This document shows, one piece after another, positions 61,168 to 64,000 of a stretch of 64,000 nt of DNA (its first letter is position 1; each line of letters starts with the position of its first letter). The notes below the pieces were generated by a model. The model saw only the letters and a program-made list of their open reading frames with translations, was not told the DNA's origin and made no database searches. Location of the stretch: assembly GCA_003194525.1 (NCBI GenBank), contig NBIV01000061.1:62001-126000 (forward strand), in the 5' to 3' direction. This DNA is from Gracilariopsis chorda. Its lineage: Eukaryota; Rhodophyta; Florideophyceae; Gracilariales; Gracilariaceae. The position numbers and the translations under genes are program-made.

Positions 61168-61582
61168 TCAGCAAAAGTACAGTCGGTAAACGTTTATCCG
61201 TTTTCCACCTGTTAAAGATACAATATCAACGATATACCAAAGATATACCTTAGCCAAGCTCCAGAGCTTCACGATCGACAGTTTCCAAGCAGCAGATCGT
61301 CGGCTTACAGCGATGGTCGTTATGCCCTATGCACGGCTCGTCGAATCATTACACGCTATGCTCCTTTATATCTACGCGTTCAGGGGACTCCGTGTGTGTG
61401 TGTGTTTATATGAGCTCGCGTCTCTAATTCCAAGACTACGGTAGGGGTTACATTGAGAAGAACCCCTCTCTCTCTAGATACACCAACTTTTCTGGCCATG
61501 TCCTTACTATTGATTCGGGGTCAGAGCCCTGCCCCTCTCGGAGAGGCGGGAGCTCTCGACGCCGGGATGCACCTCTTCGGCG
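61168..61582. other. Non-coding interval
   Basis: 3' flank of the three-TM gene, with a short GT run near 61393 and the end of the retroelement remnant on the right. Confidence 0.4.
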
Positions 61583-62268
61583 TCATCTAAGAACGAAATG
61601 GTCTACACTATTAAGTATGTTGAGCCCACATCCGAGCGGGCAGAAGCATTTCCTGTTGTTCAGAAAAGTGGAGACTGGATGTAGCGTCGGAACGTGACCT
61701 ATAAATATCTGCGACAGGGCTGTATGCGCCCTCCTTAGAGTCAATACCTTTGATAGTGTCTCTGGGACTTCGCTTACTGGCTCTGTGCTAGTAAGACGGA
61801 CGCAGGTTCTCTGTTTCACTTCCAGGAAGTCTATGTCTTTTCGGAGCTGCTGCGCTAAGGGGAGACCAAGGCTCTTCCTTGCAAGTTCGTCGGCAGCTTC
61901 GTTTTGTGGTAACCCGCAGTGTCCCGGTATCCAAACAATTTGACATCGGCAATAGTTAGTTATCAATGTCATGCATTCAGAGATGTCCTGTAGGTGGCGT
62001 GTTTGGCGTCGTTGGGACGTTTGCAAGCCTTGAATGAGGCTTTTCGAGTCCGTAGCAAGTCTGACTGTCCCTCTCCAGCCACAGCAAACTTTCACAGCAA
62101 TTTCGGATAGGGCTCGCCGGAACGCTGCTAGTTCTGAGGGGGCTCTGCAACCTGAGAACCTGTCTGCTTGTCTAATGACGTAGCTACGGCACTTGGGGAA
62201 GGGTATCCCTATAACCTTCGGTCTCGTTAGCAGACTGCTGACTTTTTGACCTTTAACCTGTTCCCCTG
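61583..62268 (-). pseudogene. Non-LTR retrotransposon RNase H remnant
   Basis: An open frame of about 228 codons without a proper ATG. RNase H landmarks: APSELAAFRRAL (catalytic Glu), RLATDSKSLIQGL (catalytic Asp), IVWIPGHCGLPQNEAADELARK (final Asp), then IFIGHVPTLHP and CPLGCGLN---SVDHFVLR, after which a TGA stands where VEHFVLRC would continue. The reverse transcriptase domain is absent, so it is a 5'-truncated or decayed copy. Same family as 11432-12090. Confidence 0.82.
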
Positions 62269-62578
62269 TTTCATATCAGCCGAGTTCCGGGGAGTGAAAA
62301 TAAAATATCTTACGTAGAATAGTATGACAGGTGTCGGGTGATATCTGAATATGATACCCTGTAAGATCGAGGCTGTTTCAGAATCTGAAGTTCAGATGCG
62401 CAGAACATAAGTTCGGGTAAAGGGTTAACCCTTTATCACAACAACTTAATGAGAAGACTCGGACCGCGGAACACCAGCGTGGCAAATCGGCGTGAAGGTG
62501 TAAAGATATCCTTCTATCCCTGGTATCCTCGTAGGATTTCTGGTTAATCAGGACGCAAGCTGACTATCGAAAGTGAAA
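62269..62578. other. Short non-coding interval
   Basis: Contains only the promoter side of the alpha/beta hydrolase gene and unreadable sequence left of it. Confidence 0.4.
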
Positions 62579-63775
62579 ATGGGTACGCCAAAGAGAGCAA
62601 CTCTCGGGGTCCACCCGTCCAACCTTTGGAATCCGGGTCTGCAATGTTATCATGTAGATTCAAAAGCGAACGGAAGCTATATTTTGTTCGTCTCCCCTTG
62701 TATTTCTTCGTCGTTTAGCTCCATTTGCGACGCACAGCGACTGTATAGATCTCGGCGACGCGAAAGGTGCTATCACACAAGGAGGACAGGAAGAGCGGTA
62801 TCGTGTGCATCGGCAATGGAGCAAATCAGTCATGATACTCAAAAGAGACCTGGGCTACAGAGATACTTCAAGACGTTCAAGTGGCGCGGATTTTCGATAA
62901 ACTATCGTGTGGAAGGCTCGGAGACGGATGCATACCCAGTGCTCATAATCCATGGGTTTGGGGCGTCCATAAACCATTGGCGAAAGAACATCCCAGCAAT
63001 CGTGGATACTGAGAAATTGCGCGTCTATGCTATCGATTTGCTGGGCTTTGGAGGCTCTGAGAAAGCTAGTCCCAAAGAAGTAGAGTACGGCTTACCGTTG
63101 TGGCAAAGGCTGGCTTGCGACTTCATCGATGCAATGAATGAAGAGAAAAAATGGGCTTTAGTGGGGAATTCGATTGGCTCACTGATATCTCTTATGGCCG
63201 CTAAAGAGCTTGGTCCCGAAAAGGTCCGCTCTTGCGCTCTAATGAATTGCGCTGGTGGACTGGTCAGTTTTCGATATTCAGAACTGAATCCTCTTCAAGC
63301 AGCACTCTTGTGGCTCTTTAACAAGGTTCTCTTCAACCCCTTTGTCGGACCATACCTGTTCGAAAACTTCCGAAAACGCTCAACGATAGCAGGTGTTTTG
63401 AAGCAAGTCTACATTGAAGAAAAAGCGATCACTGGAGATCTACTGGACATTCTATGCGAGCCAGCAATGGATGAAGGTGCATGTGATGTCTTCTTGGCCA
63501 TTCTGAATGCAGATTCAGGTCCCTCGCCGGAGGAGTTACTACCACAGTTGACTTGGTGCCCAATATTGGTGTTCTGGGGCGACAAGGACCCATGGACACC
63601 CCTCTACAAGGGATTTCATCCAGGGATTGATTTTCCAAAGTACCACCCTGGGCTTGACCTTGAAGTCATTCCAAATGCTGGACATTGTATTCATGATGAG
63701 CGTCCAGAAACTATTAACAAGTTGTTAGTACCGTTTCTACTAGAGCCGACATTCGAAGAAGAACGGGGTTTGTAA
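62579..63775 (+). CDS. Alpha/beta hydrolase, pheophytinase-like, probably plastid-targeted
   Basis: 398 residues from the ATG at 62579; the first ~80 are Ser/Arg-rich and look like a bipartite or transit presequence, and an internal ATG at 62816 would start right at the mature domain. The core follows the fold: VLIIHGFGASINHWRKNI (oxyanion HGFG), YAIDLLGFGGSEK, nucleophile elbow VGNSIGSL with Ser198, WGDKDPWTP with the Asp at 337, and AGHCIHDERPE with His369. The phrases NYRVEGS, HGFGAS--HWR and DLLGFG-S-K are typical of the cyanobacterial/plastid group that includes pheophytin pheophorbide hydrolase, so a role in chlorophyll or ester metabolism is inferred; the exact substrate is open. Confidence 0.9.
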   Translation: MGTPKRATLGVHPSNLWNPGLQCYHVDSKANGSYILFVSPCISSSFSSICDAQRLYRSRRRERCYHTRRTGRAVSCASAMEQISHDTQKRPGLQRYFKTFKWRGFSINYRVEGSETDAYPVLIIHGFGASINHWRKNIPAIVDTEKLRVYAIDLLGFGGSEKASPKEVEYGLPLWQRLACDFIDAMNEEKKWALVGNSIGSLISLMAAKELGPEKVRSCALMNCAGGLVSFRYSELNPLQAALLWLFNKVLFNPFVGPYLFENFRKRSTIAGVLKQVYIEEKAITGDLLDILCEPAMDEGACDVFLAILNADSGPSPEELLPQLTWCPILVFWGDKDPWTPLYKGFHPGIDFPKYHPGLDLEVIPNAGHCIHDERPETINKLLVPFLLEPTFEEERGL

Positions 63776-64000
63776 CAACGGAAAAGCACTCTCCGCTTCT
63801 CTTACACGGTGAAGATGCCGCTCCCCGTTGACAACTAGGGGTGAGAGATGAGTAAATGAATAGCGAGCGGGGAGCTGAGGGTAGTCATCGGAAAGTGAAT
63901 AACGCATTCGCAAGAAGCAATGCATCAAAGTTGGCAAAAAAAAGTCAGTTACAACTGTACATGTTAAAGTTGAAAGGCTGCGTGCGGCACTCTGTGCAGT
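63776..64000. other. 3' flank at window end
   Basis: No gene seen; includes the 3' UTR side of the hydrolase gene. Confidence 0.4.

Noticed and set aside
1-64000. CRISPR arrays, bacterial operons or rRNA genes
   Set aside because: No regularly spaced direct repeats with unique spacers, no Shine-Dalgarno-led gene strings and no rRNA-like sequence; spliced genes show a eukaryotic genome.

Overview
This looks like nuclear DNA of a photosynthetic, intron-poor eukaryote. A florideophyte red alga such as Chondrus crispus fits best, but this is inference and no rRNA or organelle marker is present. Supporting signs are: mostly single-exon genes with rare short GT-AG introns (57 to 133 bp); a plastid-type soluble inorganic pyrophosphatase and a pheophytinase-like alpha/beta hydrolase with N-terminal extensions; eukaryotic chromatin, spliceosome-type and RING proteins; and gene clusters separated by decayed Helitron, gag-only and non-LTR elements. 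The organism assignment should be checked by a nucleotide search.

Layout. 1-10.6 kb is gene-dense: a BRD8-type bromodomain protein that enters from the left edge, an Mpv17/PMP22 membrane protein, a TTD14-like P-loop/CYTH protein, a Maf nucleotide pyrophosphatase, a triple C2HC zinc-finger protein with a C-terminal anchor, and a secreted cupin/JmjC-fold protein with degenerate metal ligands. 10.6-15.4 kb is sparse, with a non-LTR RNase H remnant, two weak small genes and a broken unrecognised coding region. 15.4-20.3 kb holds the pyrophosphatase, a GCFC/PAXBP1-like protein and a RING-like ORF, with strong DNA/RNA hairpins between them. 21-29.5 kb holds a secreted Kelch-Hint (hedgehog-type autoprocessing) protein, a Spondin_N type I membrane protein, a KEN-box protein with a mirrored C-rich divergent promoter, and a polytopic membrane protein fused to a class 3 lipase. 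33-36 kb holds a claudin-signature four-TM protein and the first member of a two-copy family of unknown three-TM proteins.

38-58 kb is a repeat island: a ~600 bp repeat family (called R1 here), a 4 kb element with ~170 bp terminal inverted repeats carrying gag-like frames (R2), a nearly complete but dead Helitron, a second gag-like remnant, and two clusters of hairpins that share the apex GGCTGTGCC. 58-64 kb returns to genes: a broken second copy of the RING ORF, the second member of the three-TM family, another non-LTR RNase H remnant, and the alpha/beta hydrolase.

No operon-like pathway links the neighbours. The recurring theme is membrane and secreted proteins (Kelch-Hint, Spondin_N, lipase, claudin-like, the paired three-TM family, secreted cupin) between islands of decayed mobile DNA.
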